Part shown: positions 43,125-53,205 of the stretch, one piece after another | How the letters are laid out: every line of letters begins with the position of its first letter | How positions within the stretch are numbered: position 1 is the first letter of the stretch | Source: Devosia sp. | GTDB lineage: Bacteria; Pseudomonadota; Alphaproteobacteria; Rhizobiales; Devosiaceae | DNA length: 64,000 nt | Direction: 5' to 3' | Assembly (NCBI RefSeq): GCF_017744655.1 | Contig: NZ_JAGIAW010000001.1 | Location: 1,116,001-1,180,000, forward strand | Translations under genes and position numbers: made by a program | The notes under the pieces: model-generated | Database searches by the model: none | Told to the model about the DNA's origin: nothing | The model's input: the letters and a program-made list of their open reading frames with translations, nothing else

Positions 43125-43547
43125 TTACGCGGCTTCGGATTCGTTTTCGTCGTACTGGACCGGACCGGAGTCCTGGCCCTTGGCGTTGACGTCGCGATCG
43201 ACGAACTCGATCACAGCCAGCGGGGCGTTGTCGCCGTAGCGGAAGCCGGCCTTCAGGATGCGGATGTAGCCGCCCTGACGTTCTGCATAGCGCGGGCCGA
43301 GAACGGCAAAGAGCTTAGCAACCTGGCCTTCGTCGCGGATCTGCGCAATCGCCTGACGACGAGCGTGCAGGTCGCCGCGCTTGCCGAGGGTGATGAGCTT
43401 CTCGACGATCGGACGCAGGTCCTTGGCCTTGGGAAGGGTGGTGACGATCTGTTCGTGCTTGATCAGCGCAGCGGACATGTTGGCGAACATGGCCTTGCGG
43501 TGGGAAGCGGTACGGCTGAGTTTGCGGCCGCGATTACCGTGTCGCAT
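43125..43547 (-). CDS. rplQ: 50S ribosomal protein L17
   Basis: A 140-residue large-subunit protein. The start [20 protein letters not shown] is diagnostic, and [26 protein letters not shown] is the conserved C-terminal part. A short acidic tail (DENESEAA) is usual in Alphaproteobacteria. Last gene of the cluster, 31 nt after rpoA. Confidence 0.98.
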   Translation of the reverse strand: MRHGNRGRKLSRTASHRKAMFANMSAALIKHEQIVTTLPKAKDLRPIVEKLITLGKRGDLHARRQAIAQIRDEGQVAKLFAVLGPRYAERQGGYIRILKAGFRYGDNAPLAVIEFVDRDVNAKGQDSGPVQYDENESEAA

Positions 43548-43578
43548 GGGTATCTCCTAAAATCTTGGCAGCGCCGGA

Positions 43579-44598
43579 TCAGTAATGATCTTCGTAGCGC
43601 TTGGCGAGGTCATCGATATTCTCGGGCGGCCAATTGGCCACGTCCATCCCGAGATGAAGCCCCATCTGTGCCAGGACTTCCTTGATTTCGTTGAGCGACT
43701 TGCGGCCAAAGTTCGGGGTCCGCAGCATCTCGGCTTCCGTCTTCTGGATGAGGTCGCCGATATAGACGATGTTGTCGTTCTTGAGGCAGTTGGCCGAACG
43801 GACAGACAGTTCGAGTTCGTCGACCTTCTTGAGCAGCGCCGGGTTGAAGGCGAGTTCCGGGACAGCGTCCTGGGCCTTTTCCTTGGTGGGCTCTTCGAAG
43901 TTGACGAAGACCGAAAGCTGGTCCTGAAGAATACGCGCAGCATAGGCCACGGCATCTTCCGGCGAAACGCCGCCATTGGTTTCGACGGACAGCGTCAGCT
44001 TGTCCTTGTCGAGGCTTTCGCCAGCACGGGTCGCATCAACCTTGTAGCTGACACGGCGCACAGGCGAGAACAGTGCGTCGACCGGAATATAGCCGATGGG
44101 GGCATCTTCCGGACGGTTCTTGTCGGCCGGGACATAGCCCTTGCCGGTATTGACGGTGAACTCGATATTGATCTCGGCACCATCGTCGAGATGGCAGATC
44201 ACGAGTTCGGGGTTCAGAACTTCGATATCGCCGGAGACCTTGATGTCGCCAGCGGTCACGGCGCCCGGACCCTGCTTGGAGAGAGTAAGACGCTTCGGGC
44301 CTTCGCCACCCATCTTGATGGCGATTTCCTTGACGTTCAGCACGAGGTCAGTGATGTCCTCACGTACGCCCGGAAGCGACGAGAATTCGTGCAGAATGCC
44401 ATCGATCTGGATAGCGGTTACCGCCGCGCCCTGAAGCGACGACAGCAAGACGCGACGCAAAGCGTTGCCAAGGGTCAAGCCATAGCCGCGTTCAAGCGGC
44501 TCGGCGATAACCGAAGCATGACGCGAGTCAGCGCCATCCGAAACAATCTCCAGCTTGGTCGGCTTGATAAGTTCCTGCCAGTTCCTCTGGATCGTCAC
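43579..44598 (-). CDS. rpoA: DNA-directed RNA polymerase alpha subunit
   Basis: A 339-residue alpha subunit. N-terminal dimerisation domain ([32 protein letters not shown]...) and C-terminal alphaCTD ([47 protein letters not shown]) are complete. It starts with GTG at 44598, supported by AAAGGA 8 nt upstream. A 7-bp hairpin (44619-44636) stands just before the ribosome-binding site. Confidence 0.98.
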   Translation of the reverse strand: MTIQRNWQELIKPTKLEIVSDGADSRHASVIAEPLERGYGLTLGNALRRVLLSSLQGAAVTAIQIDGILHEFSSLPGVREDITDLVLNVKEIAIKMGGEGPKRLTLSKQGPGAVTAGDIKVSGDIEVLNPELVICHLDDGAEINIEFTVNTGKGYVPADKNRPEDAPIGYIPVDALFSPVRRVSYKVDATRAGESLDKDKLTLSVETNGGVSPEDAVAYAARILQDQLSVFVNFEEPTKEKAQDAVPELAFNPALLKKVDELELSVRSANCLKNDNIVYIGDLIQKTEAEMLRTPNFGRKSLNEIKEVLAQMGLHLGMDVANWPPENIDDLAKRYEDHY

Positions 44599-44618
44599 GG
44601 TATTGTCCTTTCAAATTC

Positions 44619-44677
44619 GCGGCCTGACGAGGCCGCACCGCCGCAAACACAATAGAACCCCTGGCCCCGGGGCCAGG
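44619..44677 (-). promoter_or_regulatory. Two hairpins between rpsK and rpoA
   Basis: The 101-nt gap holds CCTGGCCCCGGGGCCAGG (44660-44677, palindromic) and GCGGCCT/AGGCCGC with a 4-nt loop (44619-44636). Neither has a strong T-tract. They may be attenuator, mRNA-processing or protein-binding structures governing rpoA-rplQ expression. Confidence 0.45.
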
Positions 44678-44699
44678 AGTTTACCAAGTGGTCTAGTCT

Positions 44700-45092
44700 T
44701 TAGACGCGGCGCCGCTTGCGCGGACGGCAACCGTTGTGCGGAATCGAGGTCACGTCGCGGATGGAGGTGACGTTGAAACCGGCAGCCTGAAGAGCGCGGA
44801 GCGCAGATTCACGGCCCGAACCGGGACCACGCACTTCGACCTCAAGGGTCTTCATGCCATGTTCCTGGGCCTTCTTAGCAGCATCTTCGGCAGCAACCTG
44901 GGCAGCATAGGGGGTCGACTTGCGCGAGCCCTTGAAGCCCATAACGCCCGACGAGGACCACGAAATCGTGTTGCCCTGCATGTCGGCGATGGTGATCATG
45001 GTGTTGTTGAAGGAGGCGTTCACGTGTGCAACGCCCGAAGTGATATTCTTGCGTTCTTTGCGGCGGATGCGCGTGGTATCAGTCTTAGCCAT
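44700..45092 (-). CDS. rpsK: 30S ribosomal protein S11
   Basis: A 130-residue small-subunit platform protein. [78 protein letters not shown], and the C-terminal [14 protein letters not shown] are fully typical. It is separated from rpsM by an unusually long 152-nt gap containing a terminator-like hairpin. Confidence 0.98.
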   Translation of the reverse strand: MAKTDTTRIRRKERKNITSGVAHVNASFNNTMITIADMQGNTISWSSSGVMGFKGSRKSTPYAAQVAAEDAAKKAQEHGMKTLEVEVRGPGSGRESALRALQAAGFNVTSIRDVTSIPHNGCRPRKRRRV

Positions 45093-45207
45093 TCAGGTCC
45101 TCTTGGGTATCGGCGCTGCCGTAATGCCAGCAGCTCCACCACGGAAGAAGCGGATCAGGATTTTGGCATCCCCTAACCGGGTAGCCAAACCTCGATCCGC
45201 AGCTTCC

Positions 45208-45242
45208 AATAAAAATGCCAGCCCGCATAATCGCGGGCGTGG
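45208..45242 (-). terminator. Terminator-like hairpin after rpsM
   Basis: GCCCGC/GCGGGC with a 6-nt loop, extended by CCA/TGG across one bulged base, is followed on the minus strand by CATTTTTATT. It sits right after the rpsM stop. Confidence 0.65.
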
Positions 45243-45244
45243 AA

Positions 45245-45613
45245 TTACTTCTTCTTGCCGGCGATCGGCTTTGCCGGGCCCTTGCGGGTGCGGGCATTGG
45301 TGTGGGTCCGCTGACCGCGGACCGGCAGGCCACGACGGTGGCGCAGGCCACGATAGTTGCCGAGGTCCATCAAACGCTTGATGTTCATGGCAACGTTACG
45401 GCGAAGATCACCTTCCACGACGTAGTCGCGGTCGATGGTTTCACGGATCTGGATCACTTCGGCGTCGGTCAGTTCGTTGACGCGACGTTCAGCCGGAATA
45501 CCGACCTTCTCGACGATGTCCTGGGCGAACTTGTCGCCGATACCGTGAATGTACTGCAGCGCGATCACCACGCGCTTGTTCGTCGGAATATTGACGCCAG
45601 CAATACGAGCCAC
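45245..45613 (-). CDS. rpsM: 30S ribosomal protein S13
   Basis: A 122-residue head protein of the small subunit. [25 protein letters not shown], and [27 protein letters not shown] at the tRNA-contacting end. The start is GTG at 45613 with GAAGGAGAG upstream. There is a 175-nt gap to adk, holding a perfect 13-bp hairpin. Confidence 0.98.
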   Translation of the reverse strand: MARIAGVNIPTNKRVVIALQYIHGIGDKFAQDIVEKVGIPAERRVNELTDAEVIQIRETIDRDYVVEGDLRRNVAMNIKRLMDLGNYRGLRHRRGLPVRGQRTHTNARTRKGPAKPIAGKKK

Positions 45614-45751
45614 GTCTGCTCTCCTTCATTCAACACGCGCCATCGCGGCGGGTGTCATTCAAACAACAAGGGACCGGATTTCGACCCCCACCTAATGTGA
45701 GAAACCGAACCCAGCCCAATAATCCATGAGACTGGTGCGGTTCTTTAAGGA

Positions 45752-45786
45752 TTCGACAAGGCGAAGTCAACACTCGCCTTGTCGAA
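45752..45786 (-). terminator. Perfect 13-bp hairpin directly after adk
   Basis: TTCGACAAGGCGA (45752-45764) pairs perfectly with 45774-45786 across a 9-nt loop. It begins 2 nt after the adk stop. There is no long T-tract on the minus strand (TCCTTAAAG follows), so it may be an mRNA 3'-end stabiliser, a processing site or a factor-dependent terminator. Confidence 0.55.
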
Positions 45787-45788
45787 GA

Positions 45789-46352
45789 TTACTTGCCGAG
45801 GGCCGTCTTGATGGCCGCCGTCACCGTTTCGACCGCTTCCATGCCGTCGACCGTCTTCACCAGGCCCTGCCGGCTATAGTAGTCGACGAGGGGAGCGGTG
45901 CTGGTCTGGTAGACATCGAGGCGCTTGCGGATGACTTCTGGATTGTCATCCGGGCGATTGCTGTCCTTGGAGCGCTGAATCACGCGGCGCACCAGTTCGT
46001 CGGCATCGGCAGTCAGCTCGATAACGGCATCGAGCTTGATTCCCTTGGCCTTGAGCATGTCATCGAGGGCCTGGGCCTGCGCAATGGTGCGCGGGAAGCC
46101 ATCGAGGATAAAGCCGGGCTTGCAGTCTTCGGCATCGATGCGTTCAGACACGATGCCGTTGACGATAGCGTCCGAGACGAGATCGCCCCGATCCATGATC
46201 GCCTTAGCTTCGAGCCCGAGGGGCGTCTGAGCGGCGATAGCGGCCCGCAGGATGTCACCAGTGGACAATTGCGGGATGCCGTAGGCCTCAACCAAAATCT
46301 TTGCCTGCGTGCCCTTCCCCGCCCCTGGCGGTCCCAACAGGATCAGTCTCAT
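45789..46352 (-). CDS. adk: Adenylate kinase (short form)
   Basis: A 187-residue enzyme, AMP + ATP to 2 ADP. P-loop [14 protein letters not shown]-binding [11 protein letters not shown] and [14 protein letters not shown], and a short lid ([24 protein letters not shown]) without the Zn-binding Cys insertion. It overlaps the secY stop by 4 nt and is translated from the same transcript. Confidence 0.97.
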   Translation of the reverse strand: MRLILLGPPGAGKGTQAKILVEAYGIPQLSTGDILRAAIAAQTPLGLEAKAIMDRGDLVSDAIVNGIVSERIDAEDCKPGFILDGFPRTIAQAQALDDMLKAKGIKLDAVIELTADADELVRRVIQRSKDSNRPDDNPEVIRKRLDVYQTSTAPLVDYYSRQGLVKTVDGMEAVETVTAAIKTALGK

Positions 46353-47686
46353 CGGCGCTTGCCCCCTCCAAGGCGAGATTTCTTCAACAGCCCTTCATAT
46401 TGCTGGGCCACGAGATGGCTCTGGATCTGGCTGACCGTATCAAGGGTCACCGTCACCATGATCAGCAGCGAGGTGCCGCCAATGAACTGGCTGACCGCCA
46501 GCTGGCTGAACATCACTTCGGGAATCAGAGCCACAACAGTGAGATAGAGTGCACCGATAACCGTGATACGCGTCAACACATAGTCGATGTGCTGGGCGGT
46601 GCGTTCACCCGGACGGATGCCAGGAATGAAACCGCCGGAGCGCTTCAGGTTGTCGGCCGTCTCCGTCGGATTGAACACGATGGCCGTGTAGAAGAAGGCG
46701 AAGAAGATAATGAAGAACGCGAACAGCGCCAGATAGAGTGGCTGGCCGCGGCCGAGGAGCGCCGTCACCGTGGTGAGCCAGGCCGGCGCATTGCCCTGGG
46801 CCGCGAACGACGCGATGGTCGCGGGCAGCAGCAGGAGCGAGGAGCCGAAGATCACCGGGATAACGCCCGAGGTGTTGAGCTTGAGTGGCAGGTGCGAGCT
46901 TTCGCCCTGGAACATCTTATTGCCCACCTGGCGCTTCGGATACTGGATCAGCAGCCGGCGCTGGGCGCGCTCGAAGAAGACGATGGCGGCAATCACCACC
47001 AGAGCCAGGACGATCATGCCGAGGGCAGCAAAGCCCGGGATTGCGCCGGTACGGCTCAGTTCCAGGGTCTGCGCGATGGTCGAGGGCAGGTTTGCCACGA
47101 TACCGGCGAAGATGATCAGCGAGATACCGTTGCCGACGCCGCGCGAGGTGATCTGCTCACCCAGCCACATCAGGAACATGGTGCCGCCAACCAGCGTGAT
47201 GACGGTCGAGAGGCGGAAGAACCAGCCGGGATTGAGGACGACGCCCTGGCTGCCTTCGAGGCCCACGGCGATGCCGTATGCCTGGACGGCGCAGAACACG
47301 ACCGCCAGATAGCGGGTGTACTGGTTCATCTTGCGGCGGCCTGCTTCACCCTCTTTCTTGAGAGCTTCGAGGCGCGGCGAGGCCGTGGCGATCACCTGCA
47401 CGACGATGGACGCCGTGATGTAGGGAATGAGGTTCAGGGCGAAGATGGCCATACGTTCCACGGCGCCGCCGGAGAACATGTTGAACATCCCGATGATGCC
47501 CTGCTGGCTCTGCTCGAACGTCGCGCGGAACGCGTCGGGATCGATGCCAGGAACCGGAATGAAGGTGCCCAAACGATAAACAAGCAGCGCGCCCAGTGTG
47601 AACCAGATGCGCTGCTGCAGGGCTTTCGCCTTGGAAAAGGTCGAGAATGAGAGATTGCGAGCTAGCTGCTCGGCTGCGGACGCCAT
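46349..47686 (-). CDS. secY: Protein translocase subunit SecY
   Basis: A 445-residue channel-forming subunit of the Sec translocon with ten helices. Signatures: [12 protein letters not shown], the plug/TM2 region [41 protein letters not shown], and C-terminal [20 protein letters not shown]. The start ATG follows GAGCGAAGT. Promoter-like boxes precede it. Confidence 0.97.
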   Translation of the reverse strand: MASAAEQLARNLSFSTFSKAKALQQRIWFTLGALLVYRLGTFIPVPGIDPDAFRATFEQSQQGIIGMFNMFSGGAVERMAIFALNLIPYITASIVVQVIATASPRLEALKKEGEAGRRKMNQYTRYLAVVFCAVQAYGIAVGLEGSQGVVLNPGWFFRLSTVITLVGGTMFLMWLGEQITSRGVGNGISLIIFAGIVANLPSTIAQTLELSRTGAIPGFAALGMIVLALVVIAAIVFFERAQRRLLIQYPKRQVGNKMFQGESSHLPLKLNTSGVIPVIFGSSLLLLPATIASFAAQGNAPAWLTTVTALLGRGQPLYLALFAFFIIFFAFFYTAIVFNPTETADNLKRSGGFIPGIRPGERTAQHIDYVLTRITVIGALYLTVVALIPEVMFSQLAVSQFIGGTSLLIMVTVTLDTVSQIQSHLVAQQYEGLLKKSRLGGGKRR

Positions 47687-47825
47687 ACTTCGCTCCCTAG
47701 AGCCTGATATGAGCTCAACGCTTCAAATCGGCGGCTCCAAAATTTCGTTGCCGCAGGGTTCTGTGCGGAGTTACCGCCCCTGCTCCGTGGCTTTGAGGCC
47801 AGGCGCGCTCGGAGCGCCCAGGGAG

Positions 47826-47854
47826 CATATAGGACTGCGCCCCCAGCGCAACAA
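47826..47854 (-). promoter_or_regulatory. Putative secY-adk promoter
   Basis: On the minus strand TTGTTG (47849-47854) and TATATG (47826-47831) are separated by 17 nt, close to the alphaproteobacterial sigma-70 pattern. It lies just past the rplO terminator and 140 nt before secY. Confidence 0.5.
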
Positions 47855-47857
47855 ACC

Positions 47858-47891
47858 AAAAAAGCGCACCCGACCACAAGGCCGGGTGCGC
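47858..47891 (-). terminator. Rho-independent terminator after rplO
   Basis: GCGCACCCG/CGGGTGCGC is a perfect 9-bp stem (47864-47872, 47883-47891) followed by six T on the minus strand, only 9 nt after the rplO stop. It would separate the spc ribosomal-protein genes from secY. Confidence 0.88.
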
Positions 47892-47900
47892 AAAGCCAAA

Positions 47901-48404
47901 TTACTTGGCAGCGTACGGAGTCTTCTTCCAGGTTTCCTTGACCGGAATCACGTCGACCTTGCCGCCGGCAGCTTCGATAGCTGCAGCTGCGCCCTTGGTG
48001 ACGTGGTCAACCTTGAAGGTCACCTTCTTGGAGGTGAAGCCAGCCGAACCGATCAGACGAACGCCGTCCTTGGGACGACGGATCACGCCGGCAGCGACGA
48101 GAGCCGCTGCGTCGATCACGCCCTTGGCGTCCAGCTTGCCGCTGTCGATATAGGCCTGGATGCGGTCGATGCGGACCTGGTTCCAATCCTTGGGGTTCCA
48201 AGCATTGAAGCCACGCTTCGGCATACGCATGTGAAGGGGCATCTGGCCGCCTTCAAAGCCGTTGATCGCGACACCGGCACGGGCCGTCTGGCCCTTGCCG
48301 CCACGACCACCGGTCTTGCCAACGCCGGAGCCGATACCACGGCCGACGCGAACGCGGACCTTGGTGGAGCCGGGATTGTCGCGAAGTTCGTTCAAACGAG
48401 TCAT
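47901..48404 (-). CDS. rplO: 50S ribosomal protein L15
   Basis: A 167-residue large-subunit protein. [41 protein letters not shown] and [18 protein letters not shown] are diagnostic. It is 17 nt after rpmD and followed at once by a terminator, which is unusual since secY normally follows in the same transcript. Confidence 0.97.
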   Translation of the reverse strand: MTRLNELRDNPGSTKVRVRVGRGIGSGVGKTGGRGGKGQTARAGVAINGFEGGQMPLHMRMPKRGFNAWNPKDWNQVRIDRIQAYIDSGKLDAKGVIDAAALVAAGVIRRPKDGVRLIGSAGFTSKKVTFKVDHVTKGAAAAIEAAGGKVDVIPVKETWKKTPYAAK

Positions 48405-48421
48405 TTGTCGAGCCTTCCCTA

Positions 48422-48610
48422 TTACTCGCCGATTACGCGGACGAGGTGCGGGACCTTGTTGATCATGCCACGGACTTCGGGCGTATCAATCAGCTCGCGC
48501 TCTTTGTTCATCTTGTTCAGCCCGAGACCGATCAGGGTCGCGCGCTGGCTCTTTTCGCGGCGGATCGGCGAACCGATCTGCTTCACGGTGATAGTTTTCT
48601 TGTCAGCCAT
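48422..48610 (-). CDS. rpmD: 50S ribosomal protein L30
   Basis: A 62-residue protein: [53 protein letters not shown] is the whole L30 fold. It lies between rpsE and rplO with short gaps. Confidence 0.97.
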   Translation of the reverse strand: MADKKTITVKQIGSPIRREKSQRATLIGLGLNKMNKERELIDTPEVRGMINKVPHLVRVIGE

Positions 48611-48634
48611 TGTGCTTCTCCGTTCCTACGGGGC

Positions 48635-49168
48635 TCAGGCTTCGACAGCAGTCTCGCCGCGGCGAGCTTGCAGTTCGGAGACCTTGAGGCCGCGGCGGGC
48701 AGCCACGGCGCGGGGGCTATCGACGTTCTTGAGAGCGTCGAAAGTCGCGCGGACCATGTTGTACGGGTTCGAAGTACCGGTGGACTTGGCGACGATGTCG
48801 TTGATGCCCAGGGTTTCGAAGACGGCGCGCATCGGACCACCGGCGATGATACCGGTACCCGGAACTGCTGCACGGAGAACGACCTTGCCGGCGCCGTGGC
48901 GGCCGGTGATGTCGTGGTGCAGCGTGCGGGCGTCGCGCAGCGGCACGCGGATCATCTGGCGCTTGGCCTGTTCCGTTGCCTTGCGGATCGCTTCTGGAAC
49001 TTCACGGGCCTTACCGTGACCGAAACCAACGCGACCCTTCTGGTCACCCACAACGACGAGGGCTGCGAAGCCGAAGCGCTTACCACCCTTAACAACCTTG
49101 GCCACACGGTTGATGTGGACCAGGCGATCGACGAACTCGCTTTCGCGTTCTTGAACGTCTCTGCTCAT
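48635..49168 (-). CDS. rpsE: 30S ribosomal protein S5
   Basis: A 177-residue protein. N-terminal dsRNA-binding-like part [54 protein letters not shown] and C-terminal part [50 protein letters not shown] are complete. It helps decoding fidelity near the mRNA entry. Confidence 0.98.
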   Translation of the reverse strand: MSRDVQERESEFVDRLVHINRVAKVVKGGKRFGFAALVVVGDQKGRVGFGHGKAREVPEAIRKATEQAKRQMIRVPLRDARTLHHDITGRHGAGKVVLRAAVPGTGIIAGGPMRAVFETLGINDIVAKSTGTSNPYNMVRATFDALKNVDSPRAVAARRGLKVSELQARRGETAVEA

Positions 49169-49188
49169 AATGTTTTTCCTCGCCGCTG

Positions 49189-49551
49189 TTAGAACTGCAG
49201 ACCGCCCTCACGGGCAGCATCTGCAAGGGCCTTAACGCGGCCGTGATAAATGTAAGCGCCGCGATCGAAGATCACTTCGGCAACGCCGGCCTTAACACCG
49301 CGCTCTGCGATCAGCTTGCCGACAACAGCGGCAGCCTCAGAGGTGCCGCCGCTCTTGAGCGAGCCGCGCACGTCCTTCTCGAGGGTGGAAGCTGCAGCCA
49401 GCGTACGACCGTTCGCGTCGTCGATGATCTGGGCGTAGATATTCTTGTCCGAGCGGAAAACGCTGAGACGGGCGCGACCGAAGGCACGAGCCTTGAGCGC
49501 CTTGCGGACACGAGCCTTGCGGCGGTCTGCACCTTTTGCACTGATAGCCAT
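49189..49551 (-). CDS. rplR: 50S ribosomal protein L18
   Basis: A 120-residue 5S rRNA-binding protein: Arg/Lys-rich start ([16 protein letters not shown]), [29 protein letters not shown], and the end [28 protein letters not shown]. Confidence 0.98.
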   Translation of the reverse strand: MAISAKGADRRKARVRKALKARAFGRARLSVFRSDKNIYAQIIDDANGRTLAAASTLEKDVRGSLKSGGTSEAAAVVGKLIAERGVKAGVAEVIFDRGAYIYHGRVKALADAAREGGLQF

Positions 49552-49563
49552 AGGTGGCGCTCC

Positions 49564-50097
49564 TTACTTCTTCTTGCCTTCTTTGCGGAAGACCTGCTCG
49601 TTGGCGTAACGCACGCCCTTGCCCTTGTAGGGCTCGGGGGGACGCCAACCGCGGATCTCCGCAGCGACCTGACCGACCTGCTGCTTATCAATGCCGGTGA
49701 TGACGATTTCCGTCGGAGCCGGCACGGCCAGGGTGATACCCTTGGGAGCCGCATAGATCACTTCGTGGCTGAAACCGAGCGAGAGCTTGACGTCCTTGCC
49801 CTGCAGCGCGGCACGATAACCGACGCCCTGGATGGCCAGCTTCTTCTCGAAACCCGCGCTCACCCCGGTGACCATGTTCTGGATCAGCGCGCGGGTGGTG
49901 CCCCAGGCTGCACGAGCTTCACGGGTGTCGTTAGCAGGCGTAACGACAATGCCGTCCGAACCCTGCTCAATGTTGACGATATCCATGAGCGTGAGGCTCA
50001 GTTCGCCCTTCGGGCCCTTGGCGGAGACGACACGACCATTGATCGTGACCGTAACGCCATTAACCGGGGCCACCGGTTTCTTGCCAGTACGTGACAT
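49564..50097 (-). CDS. rplF: 50S ribosomal protein L6
   Basis: A 177-residue protein with two related domains: [37 protein letters not shown] and a C-terminal part ending [29 protein letters not shown]. The start at 50097 replaces an ORF start 33 nt earlier that gives an atypical extension. There is a 183-nt gap to rpsH. Confidence 0.97.
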   Translation of the reverse strand: MSRTGKKPVAPVNGVTVTINGRVVSAKGPKGELSLTLMDIVNIEQGSDGIVVTPANDTREARAAWGTTRALIQNMVTGVSAGFEKKLAIQGVGYRAALQGKDVKLSLGFSHEVIYAAPKGITLAVPAPTEIVITGIDKQQVGQVAAEIRGWRPPEPYKGKGVRYANEQVFRKEGKKK

Positions 50098-50280
50098 TCT
50101 ATATCCTTGAGTAATCGTCTTACCGCGCATCCAATGCGCGTGAAGGTGCCCGAAAACGGAGCCGACCAGCGTTTCCGAGAAACGTTGATCGCGCTCCTAT
50201 CAGTTTTTGCCGCACATTCAACAGGAAAGTGGAAACCACCTACCCCAGAAGTGCTTCAATGAGCTTCGGGCCCACACGCA
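50098..50280 (-). promoter_or_regulatory. Long untranslated gap between rpsH and rplF with hairpins
   Basis: The gap holds no gene. CGCGCAT/ATGCGCG (50124-50140, 3-nt loop) and CGTTTC/GAAACG (50170-50184, 3-nt loop) can fold on the rplF side. rpsH and rplF are normally nearly adjacent, so the gap may carry a promoter, RNA-processing site or autoregulatory structure. Confidence 0.4.
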
Positions 50281-50679
50281 TTAGAAGACGCGGCAGAGTA
50301 CCTCGCCACCAACGTTGGCAGCCTTGGCTTCGTGATCGGCCATCACACCCTTGGGGGTGGAGAGGATCGAAACACCGAGGCCGTTAGCCACCTGCGGAAT
50401 ATTCTTGACCGACGCGTACACGCGGCGGCCGGGACGGGAAACGCGCTCGATGGTGCGGATCACGCCTACATTGTCCGAATACTTCAGTTCGATTTCGTAT
50501 TCGGCAGCGCCGTTCTCGAACTTGGTCTCCGAGTAGCCGCGGATGAAACCCTCGGACTGGAGAACGTCCAGCACGCGACCGCGAAGGGTCGAGGCCGGCG
50601 TCGAAACGGTATTCTTGCGACGCTCCTGAGCGTTGCGGATGCGGGTCAGCATATCGCCGATGGGATCGGAAAAGCTCAT
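50281..50679 (-). CDS. rpsH: 30S ribosomal protein S8
   Basis: A 132-residue 16S rRNA-binding protein. [26 protein letters not shown], and the end [51 protein letters not shown]. In enteric bacteria S8 represses its own operon; whether that holds here is unknown. Confidence 0.98.
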   Translation of the reverse strand: MSFSDPIGDMLTRIRNAQERRKNTVSTPASTLRGRVLDVLQSEGFIRGYSETKFENGAAEYEIELKYSDNVGVIRTIERVSRPGRRVYASVKNIPQVANGLGVSILSTPKGVMADHEAKAANVGGEVLCRVF

Positions 50680-50691
50680 TTATGTCTCTCC

Positions 50692-50997
50692 TTACCAGCT
50701 CGACTTAACCAGACCCGGGATCTGACCCAGGTTGCCCAGCTGACGCAGGGCGATACGGCTCATCTTGAGCTTGCGATAGTAACCGCGCGGACGACCGGAA
50801 ACTTCGCAACGGTTGCGAACGCGAACCTTTGCGGAGTTGCGCGGAAGCTCGGCCAGCTTAAGGGTGGCCTGGAAGCGCTCTTCGATCGACACGCCCTGGT
50901 CCTTGACGGTAGCCTTCAGAGCAGCGCGCTTTTCGGCATACTGCTTAGCGAGCTTGGCGCGCTTGTTGTTCTTTTCGATGGAACTGGTCTTTGCCAT
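50692..50997 (-). CDS. rpsN: 30S ribosomal protein S14 (zinc-independent form)
   Basis: A 101-residue S14 of the long form without the CxxC zinc ribbon: [27 protein letters not shown], then [51 protein letters not shown]. It is 12 nt upstream of rpsH. Confidence 0.98.
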   Translation of the reverse strand: MAKTSSIEKNNKRAKLAKQYAEKRAALKATVKDQGVSIEERFQATLKLAELPRNSAKVRVRNRCEVSGRPRGYYRKLKMSRIALRQLGNLGQIPGLVKSSW

Positions 50998-51027
50998 GTT
51001 CTGATCCTTTATCCCTTCCCTGCCCGC

Positions 51028-51585
51028 TTACTGGCGGAACGGGAAGTTGAAAGCGCGCAGCAGAGCACGAGCTTCATCATCCGTCTTGGCCGTCGTGGCG
51101 ATCACGATATCCATGCCCCAGACCTGATCAATCTGATCATAGTTGATCTCGGGGAAAATGATGTGTTCCTTGATGCCCATGGCATAGTTGCCACGGCCGT
51201 CGAAGGAGTTCGGGTTCAGGCCACGGAAGTCGCGGACGCGCGGCAGTGCGATGTTCACCAGACGATCCAGGAACTCGTACATGCGGGTCTTGCGCAGCGT
51301 AACCTTCACGCCAAGCGGCATCTGCTCGCGGACCTTGAAGCCTGCGATGGACTTGCGCGCGTGGGTGACGACAGCCTTCTGACCGGCGATCTTCTCAAGC
51401 TCAGCCTGAGCCGACTTCACCTTCTTGGTGTCGTTGACGGCTTCGCCAACGCCCATGTTCAGAACGATCTTGTCGAGCTTGGGCAGCTCCATGACGTTCT
51501 TGTACTCGAACTGCTTGGTCAGTTCGGCCTTGATCGTTTCGTCATAATAGGTGCGCAGGCGCGGAATGTAGACGGTCTCAGCCAT
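51028..51585 (-). CDS. rplE: 50S ribosomal protein L5
   Basis: A 185-residue 5S rRNA-associated protein: [71 protein letters not shown] and [32 protein letters not shown]. It overlaps rplX by 8 nt. Confidence 0.98.
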   Translation of the reverse strand: MAETVYIPRLRTYYDETIKAELTKQFEYKNVMELPKLDKIVLNMGVGEAVNDTKKVKSAQAELEKIAGQKAVVTHARKSIAGFKVREQMPLGVKVTLRKTRMYEFLDRLVNIALPRVRDFRGLNPNSFDGRGNYAMGIKEHIIFPEINYDQIDQVWGMDIVIATTAKTDDEARALLRAFNFPFRQ

Positions 51586-51889
51586 CGATCTGGTCTCCGG
51601 TCGACTTGGCGACGCGGGTCTTCACGCCGTCCTTGATCTGGAAACCGACGCGGGTCGGCTTGCCAGCCTTGTCAGCAACGGCCAGGTTCGACAGGTGGAT
51701 CGGCGCTTCCTTGGTGAAGATACCGGCGTCCTGCGAGGCAGTCTGCTTCTGATGCTTGCGGACAAGGTTGATACCCTGGACAAGCGCCTTGGTTTCGGTC
51801 GGGATGACGGACAGGACCTGACCGGTCTTGCCCTTGTCCTTGCCGGCCAGGACGACGACTTTATCGCCCTTCTTGATCTTGGAGGCCAT
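51578..51889 (-). CDS. rplX: 50S ribosomal protein L24
   Basis: A 103-residue assembly-initiator protein with a KOW motif: [45 protein letters not shown]. Its ATG shares one base with the rplN stop. Confidence 0.98.
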   Translation of the reverse strand: MASKIKKGDKVVVLAGKDKGKTGQVLSVIPTETKALVQGINLVRKHQKQTASQDAGIFTKEAPIHLSNLAVADKAGKPTRVGFQIKDGVKTRVAKSTGDQIDG

Positions 51890-52257
51890 TATAGCACCTC
51901 TGGGGCGAGCGAGATGATCTTCATGTGGTTGCGAGCGCGGAGTTCGCGCGGAACCGGTCCGAAGATACGGGTGCCGATCGGCTCTTTCTGATTGTTGATC
52001 AGAACCGCGGCGTTCTTGTCAAAACGGATGACGGTGCCATCGGGGCGACGAATGTCAGTCGCGGTGCGAACCACCACGGCCTTCATTACCTGGCCCTTCT
52101 TAACGCGGCCACGCGGAATAGCGTCCTTGACCGAAACGACAATAATGTCGCCGACCGAGGCGTATTTGCGATGCGAACCGCCCAGCACCTTGATGCACAT
52201 GACACGACGAGCGCCGGAGTTGTCCGCGACGTCGAGATTGGACTGCATCTGGATCAT
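51889..52257 (-). CDS. rplN: 50S ribosomal protein L14
   Basis: A 122-residue protein: [65 protein letters not shown] and the end [23 protein letters not shown]. It starts 67 nt after rpsQ. Confidence 0.98.
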   Translation of the reverse strand: MIQMQSNLDVADNSGARRVMCIKVLGGSHRKYASVGDIIVVSVKDAIPRGRVKKGQVMKAVVVRTATDIRRPDGTVIRFDKNAAVLINNQKEPIGTRIFGPVPRELRARNHMKIISLAPEVL

Positions 52258-52324
52258 AACTGGATGCCTTCTAGTTGAACCGGCTGCACCGTCATCCGGC
52301 TCGCCGACCTAATTTCAATTTCTC

Positions 52325-52558
52325 TTACGCAGACGGAACAAGCGTCCAGCGCTTGTTCTTGCTGATCGGCGCGGTCTCTTCGATCCACACCACGTCACCG
52401 ACTTTAGCCACATTAGCTTCATCGTGGGCGTGGTACTTCTTGGAACGACGCACTGTCTTCTTCAGAAGGGGGTGCGTGAAACGGCGCTCGACGCGGACGA
52501 CGATCGTCTTTTCGTTAGCGTCGGAGACAACAGTCCCCTGCAAAACGCGCTTTGGCAT
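52325..52558 (-). CDS. rpsQ: 30S ribosomal protein S17
   Basis: A 77-residue OB-fold protein: [62 protein letters not shown]. It is 12 nt after rpmC. Confidence 0.98.
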   Translation of the reverse strand: MPKRVLQGTVVSDANEKTIVVRVERRFTHPLLKKTVRRSKKYHAHDEANVAKVGDVVWIEETAPISKNKRWTLVPSA

Positions 52559-52570
52559 GGGTTTTATTCC

Positions 52571-52765
52571 TTACTTAGCTGCGTTCTGTTGGCCGAGGAT
52601 CGTCTTAATCCGCGCGATGTCGCGGCGGACTTCCTTGACCCGGGCCGGCTTTTCCAACTGCTGAGTAGCGCGCTGGAAACGCAGGTTAAACTGTTCTTTC
52701 TTCAGGTCGACGAGCTGATCTTTCAGTTCGTCTGCGGTTTTGCTCCGCACATCACTGGCTTTCAT
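52571..52765 (-). CDS. rpmC: 50S ribosomal protein L29
   Basis: A 64-residue helical hairpin protein near the exit tunnel: [54 protein letters not shown]. It is 11 nt after rplP. Confidence 0.98.
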   Translation of the reverse strand: MKASDVRSKTADELKDQLVDLKKEQFNLRFQRATQQLEKPARVKEVRRDIARIKTILGQQNAAK

Positions 52766-52776
52766 GCTCGTGTTCC

Positions 52777-53190
52777 TTAGTCGACAATGCGCGTAACGAT
52801 GCGCGTGGTGATCGGCAACTTCATTGCTCCGAGGCGAAGCGCCTCCTTTGCAACGTCTTCGGGTACGCCGTCAATCTCAAAAACGATACGACCCGGCTTT
52901 ACGCGCGCCGCCCAGTACTCGACGGAACCCTTACCCTTACCCATACGGACTTCGGTAGGCTTCTTGGAGACCGGAAGATCCGGGAAAATCCGGATCCAAA
53001 CTCGGCCCTGACGCTTCATCTCGCGAGTGATCGCGCGACGAGCTGCTTCGATCTGACGGGCGGTAACGCGTTCCGGTTCGGTGGCCTTGAGTGCGTAGGA
53101 GCCGAATGCCAGATCAGTACCACCCTTGGCCAGGCCATGGATGCGGCCCTTGTGGGCCTTACGGAACTTAGTACGCTTCGGTTGCAGCAT
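52777..53190 (-). CDS. rplP: 50S ribosomal protein L16
   Basis: A 137-residue protein near the A-site: [78 protein letters not shown]. It is 15 nt after rpsC. Confidence 0.98.
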   Translation of the reverse strand: MLQPKRTKFRKAHKGRIHGLAKGGTDLAFGSYALKATEPERVTARQIEAARRAITREMKRQGRVWIRIFPDLPVSKKPTEVRMGKGKGSVEYWAARVKPGRIVFEIDGVPEDVAKEALRLGAMKLPITTRIVTRIVD

Positions 53191-53205
53191 ATTCGTTCAA
53201 CCTTC

